From: Bacillota bacterium | Lineage (GTDB): Bacteria > Bacillota > Bacilli > Alicyclobacillales > SLC66 | Assembly: GCA_021820825.1 (NCBI GenBank) | Contig: JAKADD010000215.1 | Span: 1-5,258 of the forward strand | DNA: 5,258 nucleotides | Reading direction: 5' to 3' | Program-made: the position numbers and the translations under genes | Shown: positions 4,841 through 5,258 of the stretch, one piece after another | Layout of the letters: every line of letters begins with the position of its first letter | How positions within the stretch are numbered: the first letter of the stretch is position 1 | Notes under the pieces: generated by a model | Database searches by the model: none | What the model saw: the letters and a program-made list of their open reading frames with translations, nothing else | What the model was told of the DNA's origin: nothing

Positions 4841-5258
4841 ATGATAAAAGGAAAAGGGATCCAGTGGATGGAGTCTGTGAAACGAAATGCGTTTGTGCGT
4901 GATCCGCGCATCTGGACCGGAATATTGGCAGTCGTCATCGTTATCGCGATGGTCGGATCGTGGGCCGCGCAAGGAGGCGTATCTGCAGGCGCAGCTTTGT
5001 TCAACGCAGGATTAAATAATGAGCATGGCACGATAGGAAGTGCAGTCGTCCTCGGATCCATGGCGCCGCTGCATAGCAGTGGGGGTGTCGGCTTTACCAG
5101 TTTTGCGCAGTCCTCCGCAGGAACTTCTGTGGCGACTTCTGCGACGACTTCTGCGGCGTCTGCCCAGCCGGCACAGCGCATGGTGATCGAGCAGGCGAAC
5201 CTGAACATCACCCTGCCGGAGGTGCGAAAGGCGGAGGCGCGCATCGCGCAACTGGCGG
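4841..5258 (+). CDS. DUF4349-type membrane-anchored protein, N-terminal part (runs off the window)
   Basis: The open frame continues to the last base, giving 139 residues with no stop. Residues 1-24 are basic and cytoplasmic in character, and residues 25-43 (WTGILAVVIVIAMVGSWAA) form one membrane helix or uncleaved signal anchor. Residues 44-112 are a low-complexity Gly/Ala/Ser/Thr linker, including a Thr-Ser repeat. From residue 113, RMVIEQANLNITLPEVRKAE and the following RIAQLA match the opening of DUF4349 domains, which usually read as a beta strand (basic, hydrophobic, E/T-A-x-L-x-L) followed by a helix, and end with a C-terminal membrane helix. The rest of the domain lies beyond the window. 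The start could be ATG 4835 or ATG 4841; the AAGGA element (4825-4829) is better spaced for 4841. The upstream ECF-like promoter suggests control by envelope stress. The family has no established molecular function. A different envelope protein with a similar anchor and linker cannot be excluded. Confidence 0.75.
   Translation, partial: MIKGKGIQWMESVKRNAFVRDPRIWTGILAVVIVIAMVGSWAAQGGVSAGAALFNAGLNNEHGTIGSAVVLGSMAPLHSSGGVGFTSFAQSSAGTSVATSATTSAASAQPAQRMVIEQANLNITLPEVRKAEARIAQLA
5123..5158 (+). repeat. Three tandem 12-base repeats in the extracytoplasmic linker
   Basis: ACTTCTGTGGCG, ACTTCTGCGACG and ACTTCTGCGGCG stand directly in tandem and encode TSVA-TSAT-TSAA within the linker of the DUF4349-type protein (residues 95-106). 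Each unit is a whole number of codons, so copy-number change by slippage would only lengthen or shorten the flexible spacer. Confidence 0.85.

Noticed and set aside
4747..5244. Minus-strand open frame of 165 codons
   Set aside because: It is antisense to the DUF4349-type gene, which has a ribosome binding site, promoter, membrane anchor and domain match; the minus frame has none of these.
1..5258. CRISPR array, toxin-antitoxin pair or other complete defence system
   Set aside because: No regularly spaced repeats and no matching gene pairs were found; the only nuclease-like gene is the broken tnpB.

Overview
The window looks like a low-to-middle G+C Bacillota chromosome, most plausibly an Alicyclobacillaceae-type acidophilic bacillus. 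This rests on strong AGGAGG-type ribosome binding sites, a TnpB that reads like those common in that family, and an extracytoplasmic-function-type promoter ahead of a membrane-anchored DUF4349 protein. The taxonomic guess is an inference from protein character; no taxon-diagnostic gene is present.

The left part (about 1-2350) is a chromosomal scar. An intact tRNA-Pro(UGG) with a strong terminator is followed by a chain of broken genes. First come the 3' ends of a tyrosine recombinase and of an AraC-family regulator, both on the minus strand. Then comes a decayed IS200/IS605 element with divergent tnpA (minus) and tnpB (plus). tnpA has lost a central piece. tnpB carries internal deletions, two single-base frameshifts and an in-frame stop, yet its RuvC acidic residues and zinc-finger cysteines are still readable. 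Hairpins after tnpB are candidates for the element's right end.

The middle part (2347-3974) holds the only complete metabolic gene, a 518-residue cytoplasmic sulfatase-superfamily hydrolase with a Cys-type C-x-P-x-R active-site motif. Its stop codon overlaps the start of a second gene, which survives only as the first residues of a Gfo/Idh/MocA-type dinucleotide-binding oxidoreductase with a stop inside the glycine motif. The AraC remnant, sulfatase and oxidoreductase stub together suggest a former carbohydrate-related catabolic locus that has been eroded.

The right part (3975-5258) has a four-helix membrane protein of unknown function on the minus strand. It is divergent from the start of a DUF4349 membrane-anchored protein that runs off the window; the two share an intergenic region of about 285 bp with separate candidate promoters. 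I see no CRISPR array, no complete defence system and no convincing undescribed system. The most informative features are the layered gene decay next to the tRNA and the broken TnpB locus.
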